Translations under genes and position numbers: made by a program | Assembly: GCF_021631985.1 (NCBI RefSeq) | Contig: NZ_CP070225.1 | Span: forward strand, 4,774,001 to 4,838,000 | Source: Sandaracinus amylolyticus | GTDB taxonomy: Bacteria; Myxococcota_A; Polyangia; Polyangiales; Sandaracinaceae | DNA: 64,000 bases | Direction: 5' to 3' | The notes under the pieces: generated by a model | Seen by the model: only the letters and a program-made list of their open reading frames with translations | Databases searched by the model: none | What the model was told of the DNA's origin: nothing | Part shown: piece after piece, positions 21,090 to 30,827 of the stretch | Layout: every line of letters starts with the position of its first letter | How positions within the stretch are numbered: position 1 is the first letter of the stretch

Positions 21090-24000
21090 ATGCGTCGCAT
21101 CCCGCTGGACGCCTTCGATCTGCTCGATCCGATCGCGCGCGGAGGCATGGGCCTGGTGCTGCGCGGCGAGCACCGCGGGCTCGGGATGCCGGTGGCGATC
21201 AAGGTGCTCTCGCACGCGCGCGCCCGGCAGGATCGCGCCATCGCGGCGTTCCAGCGCGAGGTGCGCGCGATGGCCTCGCTCGATCACCCAGCGATCGTGC
21301 GCGTGCTCGATCACGGCGTGGTGCCCGCGACCGCCGCGGTCGCCGATCCCGAGCACCTCGTCGAGGGCAGCCCGTACCTCGTGATGGAGCTCGCGCACGG
21401 CACGCTCGATCACCCCGCGCCGGCGCGCCTCTGGTCACGCACCCGCGCGGTGCTGCGCACGCTGCTCGACGCCCTCGCACACGCCCACGCGCGCGGCCTC
21501 GTGCACCGCGATCTCAAGCCCGCGAACGTGCTTCGCGTGCGGCTGCGCGACGGCTCGTCGGTGCTGAAGCTCAGCGACTTCGGGCTCGCGCACGCGCTCG
21601 GCACCGATCCCGCGGACGAGCGCGGCGCGGCCGCGGGCACGCCGCAGATGATGGCGCCCGAGCAGTTCCGCGGCGCGGTGCGCGACTTCGGTCCGTGGAC
21701 CGACCTCTACGCGCTCGGCTGCATCGCGTTCAAGCTCGCGACCGGCAAGCCGCCCTTCGATCATCCCGACGAGGACGAGCTCGCGCACATGCACCTGCGC
21801 TCGCCGCCGCCTCGTCTCGTACCGCTCTTCCCGGTGCCCGACGCGTTCGAGGCGTGGGTCGGACGCCTTCTCGAGAAGTCGCCCGATCGCCGCTTCCAGC
21901 GCGCGTCCGACGCGGCGCGCGCGCTGCTCGCGGTCGACGAGGGCGAGCCGGTCTCGACGTCGACCGTCGTGCCCGCGCTGCCGGTCGTCACGTCGTCGCC
22001 GGGCACCGAGGTCGAGACCGCGCCCGCGACCGAGCTGCGCGTCGACTTCGGCGACGACGAGCGCGAGGAGCCGCCGAGCGACGCCGAGTCGGTCGTCGCG
22101 ACGCTCGAGGATCTGCCGGCGCTCGCCGCGATCGTCGCCGCGCCGACGCCGCTCCCGACCGACGTCTCGATCCCCGCCGGGCTCGTCGACAGCACGCAGC
22201 CGCGCGAGGAGTCGCTGCCCGACTGGCGTCGTCCGGGATCGTCGAACGAGCCGGGATGGGTCGGCGCCGCGCTGAGCTTGTGGGGCCTGCGCCAACCTCC
22301 GTTCGTCGCGCGCGAGAGCGAGCGCGAGCAGTGCTGGCGCGCGCTCGAGCGGGTGTGCCAGGACGGTCGCGCGCGTGCGGTCGTGCTGCGTGGGCCCTCG
22401 GGGTTCGGCAAGAGCCGGCTCGTCGAGTGGCTCTGCGAGCGCGCCCACGAGGTCGGCGCGGCGACGCCGCTGCACGCGGTGCACGAGCCCGTCGCGTCGT
22501 CGGCGAGCGGGCTTCCGCGCATGATCGGATCGCACCTGCGCACGCTCGGGCTCACGCGCGGTGGCGTGCTGGCGCGCGTGCGGCGCGCGCTGCCCAGCGA
22601 AGACTCGGCGACCTGCGAGGCGATCACCGATCTGCTCGCGCCGCGCGACGATCGCGGCGTGACGAGCGCGAGCGCGCGCCTCGCGATGGTGCGTCGCGTG
22701 CTCGGACAGCTCGGACGCGAGCGACCGCTGGTCGTGCGCCTCGACGACGTGCAGTGGGGCGGCGAGGCGATCGCGCTCGCGCAGTCGATCCTCGAGGCGC
22801 AGGGCGATCAGCCGACGCCGATCCTGTTCGTGCTCACCGCGCAGGAGGACGCGCTCGCGGAGCGCCCCGTCGAGTGGGCCCAGCTCGCGTCGCTCTCGGG
22901 GCGCGAGGAGGTCACGGAGATCGAGATCGGCCCGCTCCCGCCGGACGCGCATCGCGCGCTCGTCGAGCGGCTCCTGGGCACGCAGGGCGAGCTCGCGAAG
23001 CGCGTCGCGGAGCGCACCGCGGGCCATCCGCTCTTCGCGGTGCAGCTCGTCGGCGACTGGGTCGAGCGCGGCATCCTCGAGCCGAGCGCACAAGGTCTGC
23101 GCATGCGCGAGGGCGCGAGCGCGGAGCTGCCCGACGATCTGCACTCGGTGTGGCGCGCGCGCCTCGCGCACTTGCTCGGCGAGCACGAGCGCGAGGCCGG
23201 TGCGGGCGCGGCGCGCCGTGCGCTCGAGATCCTCGCGCTCGCGGGCGGTCGCGCCGACGCGGCGTTCCTCGCGAGCGCGTGTGATGCCGCGGGCCTGCCC
23301 TACCCCGCGGCCGCGATCGATCGGCTCCTGCAGAGCCGCATGCTGCTCCTGCTCGACGAGAGCGAGGGCGGCGACGGGATCACGCTCGAGCTGGTGCACG
23401 GCCTCTTGCGCGAGACGCTCGAGCGATCGGCGCGCGACGAGCGGCGCGCGGCCTCGCACCACGCGGCGATCGCGAACGCGCTCGAGACCCGCTACCACGG
23501 CGGCGAGACGGGCGCGGCCGAGCGGCTCGCCACGCATCGACTGCTCGGCGGCGATCCTGCGGGCGCCCTCGCGCCGCTGCGCGCGGCGGCGCGCGAGTGG
23601 CAGAACCGATCGGACTACGCGCGCGCGGAGTCGCTGCTCGATCGCCATGCCGAGCTCCTCGATCGGCTCGGGCTCTCGGATCGACACCCCGAGCGCCTCG
23701 AGGGACAGATCGCGCGCGCCGAGATCCTCCGGCGGCGCGGCGGTCTCGATCGCGCGTCGTCGCTCGCGCAGGTGGTGCGGACGGTCGCGGCTGCGGAGAA
23801 GCAGGCCTCGATCGAGGCGCGCGCGTGTCTCGTGCAGGGCTTCGCGGAGGTCGAGCGCGGCGAGGTCGCGCACGGCGTCGAGCACCTCGAGCAGGCGCGC
23901 GCGCGCTTCGAGCAGCTCGGGGACGACGCGGAGGCGAGCCGCGCGCTGCGCGCGGTGGGTTATGCGCACTGGCGGCGTCGCGAGCTCGCGCTCGGGTTCC

Positions 24001-24680
24001 GCGCGTACCTGCGCGCGCTCGAGCTCGCGCAGCGCGCCGGCGATCGGCTCGGCATCGCGGCGGCGCTCGGCGGCGCAGGCATCAGCGATCCCGAGCACCG
24101 GCCCGGCGATCCCGCGCGCATCGGCGAGGCCCTCACGATCTTCGAGGCGCACGGGAACCTCTACGGCATGGGCTCGACGCTCAACAGCCTCGCCGAGGTC
24201 GCGCGCGCGCAGGGCGATCTCGAGGAGGCGGAGACGCTCTATCTGCGCGCGCTCGCGGTCGCCCAGAAGGCGGGCGCGTCGCACCTCGAGGGCATCGTGA
24301 TCGGCAACCTCGCGGTGGTGCAGATGCGACAGGGCGCGTACGCCGACGCCTACGAGGAGCTGCAGCTCGGGCTCCGACGCGCGGAGCGGCTCGGGCAGGA
24401 GCAGCTGCGCGGCACGCTCCACGTGCTCTCGCTCGCGGGCGCCGCCGAGGCGGGCGCGTGGGAGCAGTGGGACTGGCACGAGCGCGAGGCGGAGCGCGTG
24501 CTGGGCGGGCTCGAGACGAGTGAAGAGGACGTCGCGTGGGCGGCCGAGCGCGCGGCGGAGATCGCAGTGCAGCGCGGCGAAGCGTCGCGCGCGCGGGCCG
24601 CGTACGGCCTCGCGGCCGGGCACTATCGCAAGCTCGGCCGCGACGCCGACGCCCATCGTTGCGCTGCCCGGTCCGCGTGA
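21090..24680 (+). CDS. Ser/Thr protein kinase fused to AAA ATPase and TPR region
   Basis: The 1196-residue protein has a complete kinase domain at about 8-285 (GGMGLVL, Lys38 in VAIKVL, HRDLKPAN with Asp141, Asp163 in DFG, GTPQMMAPE). An acidic/Pro linker follows, then a STAND/AAA_16-type ATPase from about 405, with Walker A GPSGFGKS at 435-442 and a Walker B-like VVRLDDVQW at about 548. From about 780 to the end there are repeated helical pairs of TPR type (ARAAREWQNRSDYARAE, LYLRALAVAQKAG). This kinase-ATPase-TPR fusion is common in myxobacteria and suggests a multi-protein signalling platform. The target is unknown. No membrane helix is evident. Confidence 0.88.
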   Translation: MRRIPLDAFDLLDPIARGGMGLVLRGEHRGLGMPVAIKVLSHARARQDRAIAAFQREVRAMASLDHPAIVRVLDHGVVPATAAVADPEHLVEGSPYLVMELAHGTLDHPAPARLWSRTRAVLRTLLDALAHAHARGLVHRDLKPANVLRVRLRDGSSVLKLSDFGLAHALGTDPADERGAAAGTPQMMAPEQFRGAVRDFGPWTDLYALGCIAFKLATGKPPFDHPDEDELAHMHLRSPPPRLVPLFPVPDAFEAWVGRLLEKSPDRRFQRASDAARALLAVDEGEPVSTSTVVPALPVVTSSPGTEVETAPATELRVDFGDDEREEPPSDAESVVATLEDLPALAAIVAAPTPLPTDVSIPAGLVDSTQPREESLPDWRRPGSSNEPGWVGAALSLWGLRQPPFVARESEREQCWRALERVCQDGRARAVVLRGPSGFGKSRLVEWLCERAHEVGAATPLHAVHEPVASSASGLPRMIGSHLRTLGLTRGGVLARVRRALPSEDSATCEAITDLLAPRDDRGVTSASARLAMVRRVLGQLGRERPLVVRLDDVQWGGEAIALAQSILEAQGDQPTPILFVLTAQEDALAERPVEWAQLASLSGREEVTEIEIGPLPPDAHRALVERLLGTQGELAKRVAERTAGHPLFAVQLVGDWVERGILEPSAQGLRMREGASAELPDDLHSVWRARLAHLLGEHEREAGAGAARRALEILALAGGRADAAFLASACDAAGLPYPAAAIDRLLQSRMLLLLDESEGGDGITLELVHGLLRETLERSARDERRAASHHAAIANALETRYHGGETGAAERLATHRLLGGDPAGALAPLRAAAREWQNRSDYARAESLLDRHAELLDRLGLSDRHPERLEGQIARAEILRRRGGLDRASSLAQVVRTVAAAEKQASIEARACLVQGFAEVERGEVAHGVEHLEQARARFEQLGDDAEASRALRAVGYAHWRRRELALGFRAYLRALELAQRAGDRLGIAAALGGAGISDPEHRPGDPARIGEALTIFEAHGNLYGMGSTLNSLAEVARAQGDLEEAETLYLRALAVAQKAGASHLEGIVIGNLAVVQMRQGAYADAYEELQLGLRRAERLGQEQLRGTLHVLSLAGAAEAGAWEQWDWHEREAERVLGGLETSEEDVAWAAERAAEIAVQRGEASRARAAYGLAAGHYRKLGRDADAHRCAARSA

Positions 24681-24710
24681 GCTCATGGATCGCGGGTGCG
24701 ATCCATGAGC
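24681..24710. terminator. Perfect bidirectional hairpin between convergent genes
   Basis: Arms 24681-24693 (GCTCATGGATCGC) and 24698-24710 (GCGATCCATGAGC) pair perfectly over 13 bases with a 4-base loop. The hairpin starts right after the kinase stop at 24680 and ends 8 bases before the convergent stop at 24719, so it can serve both genes. Confidence 0.75.
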
Positions 24711-24718
24711 GCTCTTCA

Positions 24719-26428
24719 TCACGGCCGGAGCACGAGGCGCGCGCTCTCCTCCACGCGATCCGCGATCACGCGGCCCTCGACCAGCTCGTATCCGAGCAGC
24801 GCGAACACGCGTCCGCGCCAGAAGATCGGACGCGCGTTGCCGTACCAGTCGGCGCACGACGCGACGCAGTGATCGTCGATGTGTGCGTCGCCCGAGGCGA
24901 GACCGCCGAGCGGCGTGAAGCGCTGCCCGTTCACGCGCAGGAAGAACACCGACGCGCTGCCGTGCCAGAGCTGGTGCCAGCCGCTCTCGTTGCCGCCGCG
25001 CACCGGCAGGCCGAGCACGCCCTGCCCCTCGCCGTCGTCGCGATAGAAGAAGCCGTGGGTGCGCGTCTCGCCCTGCGATGCGTTGCGCAGCACGTAGCGA
25101 TCGACCGGCTGCACGCCTCCGTCGAGCGCGATCGACGAGAACGCGAGCCCCTCGTTCTCGCGACCGACCACGACCGCGCCGCGGCCCATCGCCTCGATCC
25201 GCTCGACGTCGTGCCCGACGTCGACGCGGTACGCGGGCCCTCCGTGCCGCCACGACGCGGCGTACACGCTCCCGCCGCGCGCCTGCCCCCAGCCCCACGC
25301 GTTGCCGGTGCCGTAGAGCACCCAGTCACCGACGAAGCGGTTCGTGATCGCGCCGATGCCGTCGACCTGCGGCATCGCGCGATAGGTCGCGACGTCGAGC
25401 GCGCGCCCCTCGCTCGTGAACGCGCCGAGCGGGATGCTCGCGAGCGCGAGCGCACCGGCGCGCTGCTCGGGCGCCCACATCGCATCGCCGTGACCTTCGC
25501 TGCGCACGAGCACGTGGAGCCGTCCGTCGTCGGCTTCCTTGAACGAGAGCTGATCGGTCGGCGCGCCCCACGCGCGCACCGCACCGGTCGGTCCTCCGTC
25601 GAGCGGGAGGCGATACACCATCGCGTCGGTGGGCACGCCGCCCTCCTCCGCGCGCGGCGCGTCGCTGATCCACACGTAGACCGCGTCGCGCGAGACGTAG
25701 AACGTGCGCCCGACCGGGCCGACCATGCCCTGCGCGCGACAACCGAGCGCATCGCGCTCGCCGAGCTCGCACATCACGACGGTGTGCAGCACCGCGTAGC
25801 CGTCGCGCGGCGCGAGCGACGCGTGCACCGGACCGTCGATCGACGACCACGCGCCACCGACCGCGCGCAGCCCGGGGAAGGAGCGATCGAACGATCCGTC
25901 GCCCTGCACGTACCCGAGGTAGTGCGGCACGTAGAGCACGAGGCGATCGCCGACGAGGCGCGACGCGTAGTTCCGCGACGAGAAGTAGTCGTTCGATCGC
26001 AGCTGGAACGAGCCGCGATGCACGATCAGCCCCCGCGCGTCGATCTCGAAGAGCCCGATCTCGGTCGCGCTGTCGCGATAGCTGAAGCCGATCACGACGA
26101 TGGTGTCGCCGTGGATCAGGAGCTCGTCGTACCAGTCGGCGGCGTGGTGGCCCGGCGCGTACGCGTTGGTCACCGAGATCTGCCGCATCGATCCGCCCGC
26201 GAGATCGACCGAGAAGAGCCGCCCGCGGCGCAGCACGACGAGGTGCTCGCCGTGCATCTTCACGATGCCGCCCTCGTCGACGCCCTGCTCCTGGACGTTG
26301 GTGATCGACTCGCCGCCCGACGACGTCGACTCCGCAGCTGGCGCGCTCGAGCCCGACGGGCCTCCCGCGCAGCTCGGCACCAGCGCACACACGATCGCCA
26401 GCGCGATCGATCGCATCACGCCACGCAC
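24719..26428 (-). CDS. Lipoprotein with PF09826-type beta-propeller
   Basis: The 569-residue protein has a signal peptide ending in LVPSC (lipidated Cys20). The mature start carries TNVQEQGVDEGGIVKMHGE, closely matching the TNVQ-GVDEADIVKTDG hallmark of the PF09826 beta-propeller family of secreted proteins. Repeated strands with pairs such as LVVLRRGRLFSVDL and IVVIGFSYRD fit propeller blades. The role of this family is not established; blades usually bind other proteins or polymers. I chose the GTG at 26428 because GGAGGAGGGG precedes it; an ATG 4 codons later is the alternative. It is divergent from the alpha/beta hydrolase gene. Confidence 0.78.
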   Translation of the reverse strand: MRGVMRSIALAIVCALVPSCAGGPSGSSAPAAESTSSGGESITNVQEQGVDEGGIVKMHGEHLVVLRRGRLFSVDLAGGSMRQISVTNAYAPGHHAADWYDELLIHGDTIVVIGFSYRDSATEIGLFEIDARGLIVHRGSFQLRSNDYFSSRNYASRLVGDRLVLYVPHYLGYVQGDGSFDRSFPGLRAVGGAWSSIDGPVHASLAPRDGYAVLHTVVMCELGERDALGCRAQGMVGPVGRTFYVSRDAVYVWISDAPRAEEGGVPTDAMVYRLPLDGGPTGAVRAWGAPTDQLSFKEADDGRLHVLVRSEGHGDAMWAPEQRAGALALASIPLGAFTSEGRALDVATYRAMPQVDGIGAITNRFVGDWVLYGTGNAWGWGQARGGSVYAASWRHGGPAYRVDVGHDVERIEAMGRGAVVVGRENEGLAFSSIALDGGVQPVDRYVLRNASQGETRTHGFFYRDDGEGQGVLGLPVRGGNESGWHQLWHGSASVFFLRVNGQRFTPLGGLASGDAHIDDHCVASCADWYGNARPIFWRGRVFALLGYELVEGRVIADRVEESARLVLRP

Positions 26429-26570
26429 GACCCCTCCTCCGCGCGACCCCGCCGCGCGTCAACGAGGAGCTGGGACGCGTGATCCAAGATTTCGATCTCT
26501 CGATCGGTCCGACCGCGCCCCGTGCGGGATCACGTTGCGCGCGCGAACCGGCGGCGCGAAGGTCGCGCGC

Positions 26571-28274
26571 ATGGACCACGAGACGTTCGCCCACGAGCCC
26601 CCGCCAGCGCGCATCCCCGTTGTCGGCGTCGCGATCACCGCGCTGGTCACGGGCGCGCTCGGCGCCGTCGCAGGCGCGAGCGCCGGCGCGATGGTCGCCG
26701 TGCTCGGCGGCGTGATCGGCGCGGCGCTCGGGACCGCAGGCGCAGTCGCGTTCACCACCGGTCGTCGTTGGCTCGGGGGCGGCGTGATCGCGCTCGGGCT
26801 GGTGTCGAACGTGTGCTGCGCGACCGGCGGCGTGGTGTACCAGGGCGTGCGCTCGATCGTGCCCGACGTCGTCGCGCTCGAGCCGATCGCGACCGCGGAT
26901 CACGCGTATCTCCGTCACCCCACGCTCGGCTTCCTCGTCGGCGCGCCGACCGAGGACTTCGAGGACGGATCGTCGAGCCCGGCGGTGCGCGTGATGGCGA
27001 TCTCGCTGCGCCCGGCAGGCATGCCCGAGGGTGTCTGGGCGTGGACCTCGCGCGAGACCGGCGCGATGATCCTCGTCGCCGCGCTGAGGGCGAGCGCGGA
27101 GCCGACCGAGGCGTCCGCGACCGCGTTCATCCACGCGTTCCTGCGCGGAGCGATCACGGCCGATCGCACGCTCGATCCCACGTTCGTGTCGTGGTCCGAC
27201 GAGGATCACGACGTCTGGGCGCGCGCCGCGGGATCGAACGCCTACGGTCCCGTCGCGATGAGCGCGCGATACCGCGCGTGGCGCGATGACGCGGGCCAGT
27301 GGCACGCGCTCTTCGTCGCGATGAAGACGCACCCCGACGACGACGCGATGCCGTACCTGCTCGAGGTGCACACACCGAACGAGCCGTGGCGCGGGCCCGG
27401 CGCGCCGCCGCCCGGATTCGCGCCGCGCACCACGTCGCTCGCCGCGGCGCGCGCGTCGTTCACCAGCACGCCGCTGCGCGGCCCGCGCAATCCGGTTCCG
27501 CTCGCGCCCCTGCCCGACGACGATGCGTTCGAGGTCTCGCGTTACGAGTCGCCGGTCGGCTCGCTCGCCGCGTACCTGACGCGCAACGCGCGCGAGCGCG
27601 AGAGGCGCCCCGCGGTGCTCTGGCTGCACGGCGGCTACGCGATGGACGACGGTGATCTCGATCCCGAGTGGGGCCCACGCGCGCTCGCCGAAGCGGGCTT
27701 CGTCGTGATGCTGCCCGCGACGCGCGGTGAGCACGGCAGCGACGGGCAGATCGAGATGTTCCTCGGCGAGGTCGACGACGTGCGCGCCGCGCTCGAGCAC
27801 CTGCGCGCGCTGCCGGCGGTCGATCCCGAGCGTGTCGTGGTGATGGGCCACTCGGTCGGCGGGACGCTCGCGACGTTGCTCGCGGAGTCGGGCGCGCCGG
27901 CGCGCGCGTACTTCGCGTTCGGGCCCTGCGCCGACGCGCACTGGATGAACGCGTGGGGCCCCGACGATCAGGGCTGGGTCTACGATCCCCGTCGCGTCGA
28001 GGAGAGCTGGGTGCGCTCGCCGATCGCGTTCCTCGCGGGCATCACGAGCCCGACCTTCGTGGTCGAGGGCGCGAACGAGTCGCAGGCGCTCGCGGCGCGC
28101 GCGATCGCGGCGGCAGCGCCGCCCGGTGCCCCGATCCAGGTGATCGTGCCCTCGGGCGGCGATCACCAGAGCTTGGTGCGGCCGGTCGTGGATCTGCTGA
28201 TCCCGCGGCTCCGCTCGAGCGAGCCGATCACGCTGAGCGCGGCCGAGGTCGAGGCGATCGCGGCCGCGCCGTGA
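26571..28274 (+). CDS. Membrane-anchored alpha/beta hydrolase (prolyl-oligopeptidase-like)
   Basis: The 567-residue protein begins with a short cytoplasmic part and three Ala/Gly-rich hydrophobic segments (about 17-85). A middle domain of unknown type follows (about 110-310). The C-terminal alpha/beta hydrolase fold (about 320-560) has an oxyanion-type LWLHGGYAMDDG, nucleophile Ser428 in GHSVGG, a probable acid in VVEGANE and His532 in GGDHQSL. The most similar group is the S9/dienelactone-hydrolase-like peptidases and esterases; the substrate is unknown. The ATG has no strong RBS. Its stop is 4 bases from the argA stop on the other strand. Confidence 0.75.
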   Translation: MDHETFAHEPPPARIPVVGVAITALVTGALGAVAGASAGAMVAVLGGVIGAALGTAGAVAFTTGRRWLGGGVIALGLVSNVCCATGGVVYQGVRSIVPDVVALEPIATADHAYLRHPTLGFLVGAPTEDFEDGSSSPAVRVMAISLRPAGMPEGVWAWTSRETGAMILVAALRASAEPTEASATAFIHAFLRGAITADRTLDPTFVSWSDEDHDVWARAAGSNAYGPVAMSARYRAWRDDAGQWHALFVAMKTHPDDDAMPYLLEVHTPNEPWRGPGAPPPGFAPRTTSLAAARASFTSTPLRGPRNPVPLAPLPDDDAFEVSRYESPVGSLAAYLTRNARERERRPAVLWLHGGYAMDDGDLDPEWGPRALAEAGFVVMLPATRGEHGSDGQIEMFLGEVDDVRAALEHLRALPAVDPERVVVMGHSVGGTLATLLAESGAPARAYFAFGPCADAHWMNAWGPDDQGWVYDPRRVEESWVRSPIAFLAGITSPTFVVEGANESQALAARAIAAAAPPGAPIQVIVPSGGDHQSLVRPVVDLLIPRLRSSEPITLSAAEVEAIAAAP

Positions 28275-28278
28275 ACGA

Positions 28279-29622
28279 TCAGTCGTCTTCGATCAGCTCT
28301 TCGGAGAGGTCGCGGACGAGCACCTTCGAGCGTCGCTTGCGGTCGTAGCGCGCGCGCCGTGCCTCGGGCAGCGCGCGCACGCCGGCGGGCTGGAAGCCGC
28401 GCTCGCGGAACCAGTCGGTCGTCTGCGTGGTGAGCACGAAGAGCGTCTCGAGGCCCATCGCGCGCGCCTTCTGCGCGGTGTACTCGACGATCGCCTCGCC
28501 GCGGCCCTTCTCGCGATAACGACCGTCGACCGCGAGACAGTAGAGCTCGCCGGTCTTCTCGTCGGGAAAGGCCTCGAGCCCGGCGCATCCGATGATCATT
28601 CCGTCACGCTCGACGACGGTGAAACGGTCGATCTCGTTCTCGAGCGTCTCGCGGCTGCGGCGCACGAGGATCCCCGCTTCCTCGAGTGGACGCAGCAGCT
28701 CGAGCATGCCGGGGATGTCGTCGATGCGCGCGCCGCGCATGTCCTCGTAGCGCTCGGCGGTCACCAGCGTGCCGCGACCTTCACGCGTGAAGAGCTCCTG
28801 CAGGAGCGCGCCGTCGAGCTGCCGCTCGACGAGGTGGGTGCGCCGCACGCCCTCGCGACACGCGCGAGCCGCCGCGGCGAGGTGCTTGATGGTGTCGGGG
28901 TGCAGGTGCTTGCCGCCCTCGACGAGCTCTTCGGCCTCGACCGGGCCGAGCTGCGGGATGAGGCGCTTGCGGCGATCGACGACCCCGCGGCCCTCGACGA
29001 GCTGCACGAGCTTGTCGGCCCCGAGCGCGACTGCCGCGCTCGCCGCGACCTCGTGCGACGAGAGGTTGTACGCCTCGCCCGCCGGCGAATAGCCGAGCGG
29101 CGAGAGCAGCACGATCGCGCCCGAGTCGAGGCGCATCTTCACGCCCTCGACGTCGATGCGCCGCACGCCGCCGGTGAGCTGGTAGTCGACGCCGTCACGC
29201 ACGCCGCGCGGACGCGCGACGACGAAGTTGCCCGACGCGACGCGGATGCGCGAGTGCGCCATCGGCGAGCTCGGAAGGCCCATCGAGAGCAGCCCCTCGA
29301 TGCGCATGCGGATGTTCCCGACCGCGTCCTCCACGCAGCGCATCGTCGCGGGGTCGGTGACCCGCATGCCCTTGTGGAAGCGTGGGCGCAGGTTGCGCTC
29401 GCGCATGCGCTCCTCGATCTGCGGCTTGCTGCCGTGCACCAGCACGACCCGCACGCCGAGCGCGTGCATCAGCGCGACGTCGTGGATCAGGTTCGGGAAC
29501 GACGAGTCGACGACCGCCTCGCCGCCGAACATCACGACGAAGGTGCGCCCGCGGTGCGCGTGGATGTACGGCGCGGAGAGGCGGAAGAAGTCGACGAACG
29601 AGCTCGGCGCCTGACCGTTCAC
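28279..29622 (-). CDS. argA: Amino-acid N-acetyltransferase (N-acetylglutamate synthase)
   Basis: This 447-residue enzyme acetylates glutamate, the first step of arginine synthesis. The N-terminal amino-acid-kinase-like domain (about 20-290) has VVMFGGEAVVD, VLVHGSKPQIEER, and LSPLGYSPAGEAYNLSSHEVA. The C-terminal GNAT domain (about 300-440) has ELYCLAVDGRYREKGRGEAIV, the acetyl-CoA loop. I chose the GTG at 29622 because GGAGG lies 6 bases upstream and its GTGA overlaps the argE stop; a GTG five codons upstream lacks an RBS. Coupling to argE makes a two-gene arginine operon. Confidence 0.9.
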   Translation of the reverse strand: MNGQAPSSFVDFFRLSAPYIHAHRGRTFVVMFGGEAVVDSSFPNLIHDVALMHALGVRVVLVHGSKPQIEERMRERNLRPRFHKGMRVTDPATMRCVEDAVGNIRMRIEGLLSMGLPSSPMAHSRIRVASGNFVVARPRGVRDGVDYQLTGGVRRIDVEGVKMRLDSGAIVLLSPLGYSPAGEAYNLSSHEVAASAAVALGADKLVQLVEGRGVVDRRKRLIPQLGPVEAEELVEGGKHLHPDTIKHLAAAARACREGVRRTHLVERQLDGALLQELFTREGRGTLVTAERYEDMRGARIDDIPGMLELLRPLEEAGILVRRSRETLENEIDRFTVVERDGMIIGCAGLEAFPDEKTGELYCLAVDGRYREKGRGEAIVEYTAQKARAMGLETLFVLTTQTTDWFRERGFQPAGVRALPEARRARYDRKRRSKVLVRDLSEELIEDD

Positions 29623-30776
29623 GACGCACCTCCGCACATCTTCGCGATCAGCTTCGTGAGGAGGTCGATGCAGGGCTCGATGCGATCGAGCCCGAGGTAC
29701 TCGTCGGGCTGGTGCGCGACGTCGATGTCGCCGGGGCCGAGCACGATCGTCTCGAGCCCGAGCTTCGAGAGGAACGGCGCCTCGGTGCCGAACGACACCG
29801 CGCCCGCCGCATGCCCGGTGAGCTGCTCCGCTGCGCGCACGATCGCCGCGCTCGCCGGGGTCTCGAAGGGCGGGATCGGATCGTGGAGCGGGCCCGCTTC
29901 CATCGTGAGCCCGAGCCCGGCGATCGCGTGCCGGATCGCGGCGTGGAGATCGCGGCGCACGATCGCGTCGTCCATGCCGGGCAGGACGCGCAGATCGAAC
30001 TGCAGCTCGCAGTGCGCGCAGATGCGGTTCGGGTTGTCGCCGCCCTGGATGTTGCCGAGGTTCATCGTGGTGGTCGGCGGCCTCAGATCGTCACGCCGGT
30101 GCGACGCCTCGAGCTGCTCGCGCATCGCGATCATCGCGTTCATCGCGCGGCGCATGCCCTCGAGCGCGCTGGCGCCGAGCGAGGGATCGCTCGAGTGCCC
30201 GCTGCGCCCGAGGAGGCGCAGGAACTCCATCGAGACGCCCTTGTGCATGCGCACCGGGCGCAGGCCGGTCGGCTCACCGATCACCGCTGCGCTGCCGCCC
30301 GGCTTCTGCGCCGCGAGCAGCGCGCGCGCGCCCGACATGCCGCACTCCTCGTCGGCGGTCGCGAGGATCGTGAGCGGCGCGTGCTGCGGGAGATCACGGG
30401 TGCGTCGCGCCGCTTCGATCGCGATCGCGAGGAACGACTTCATGTCGCTGGTGCCGAGGCCGTAGAGCTTCCCGTCGCGCTCGGTCGCGCGGAACGGATC
30501 GCTCGACCACTTCCCCTCGTCGAAGGGCACGGTGTCGGTGTGGCCCGCGAGCACGAGCCCGCCCGGCCCGCGACCGCGCGTCGCGATGAGGTTCGCCTTC
30601 GGCCCGCCGCCGTGCGCGTCGACCTCCATCACCTCGACGGAGAAGCCTTCGTCGTCGAGCCACGTCGCGAGGCGATCGATGACGGCGCGATTGCCCATGT
30701 CGAATTCCGGACGAACGGAGCTGACGGAGGGCGTGGCGATGAGCTCGCCGATCTGCGTGAGGAGCAACGACGACAT
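29619..30776 (-). CDS. argE: Acetylornithine deacetylase (M20 family)
   Basis: The 385-residue zinc peptidase-like enzyme releases acetate from N-acetylornithine to give ornithine. Motifs visible: GHTDTVPFDEG (metal His/Asp), GTSDMKSF, the general-base and metal glutamates in TADEECGMSGA, and a lid-domain GRSGHSSDP. Related M20 enzymes such as succinyl-diaminopimelate desuccinylase are alternatives, but the overlap with argA supports ArgE. With ArgA this implies the linear route from acetylornithine to ornithine; no argJ is visible here. It is divergent from a small membrane-protein gene. Confidence 0.87.
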   Translation of the reverse strand: MSSLLLTQIGELIATPSVSSVRPEFDMGNRAVIDRLATWLDDEGFSVEVMEVDAHGGGPKANLIATRGRGPGGLVLAGHTDTVPFDEGKWSSDPFRATERDGKLYGLGTSDMKSFLAIAIEAARRTRDLPQHAPLTILATADEECGMSGARALLAAQKPGGSAAVIGEPTGLRPVRMHKGVSMEFLRLLGRSGHSSDPSLGASALEGMRRAMNAMIAMREQLEASHRRDDLRPPTTTMNLGNIQGGDNPNRICAHCELQFDLRVLPGMDDAIVRRDLHAAIRHAIAGLGLTMEAGPLHDPIPPFETPASAAIVRAAEQLTGHAAGAVSFGTEAPFLSKLGLETIVLGPGDIDVAHQPDEYLGLDRIEPCIDLLTKLIAKMCGGAS

Positions 30777-30815
30777 CGCGCGCGGATCTAGCAGAAATGC
30801 AGCGCCCCGCTGCGC

Positions 30816-30821
30816 TATCGT
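30816..30821 (+). promoter_or_regulatory. Candidate -10 box (TATCGT), 6 bases before a GTG start
   Basis: TATCGT fits TAnnnT and lies 6 bases before the GTG at 30828. No Shine-Dalgarno sequence is present between them, which suggests a leaderless transcript. Confidence 0.4.
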
Positions 30822-30827
30822 CGATGT

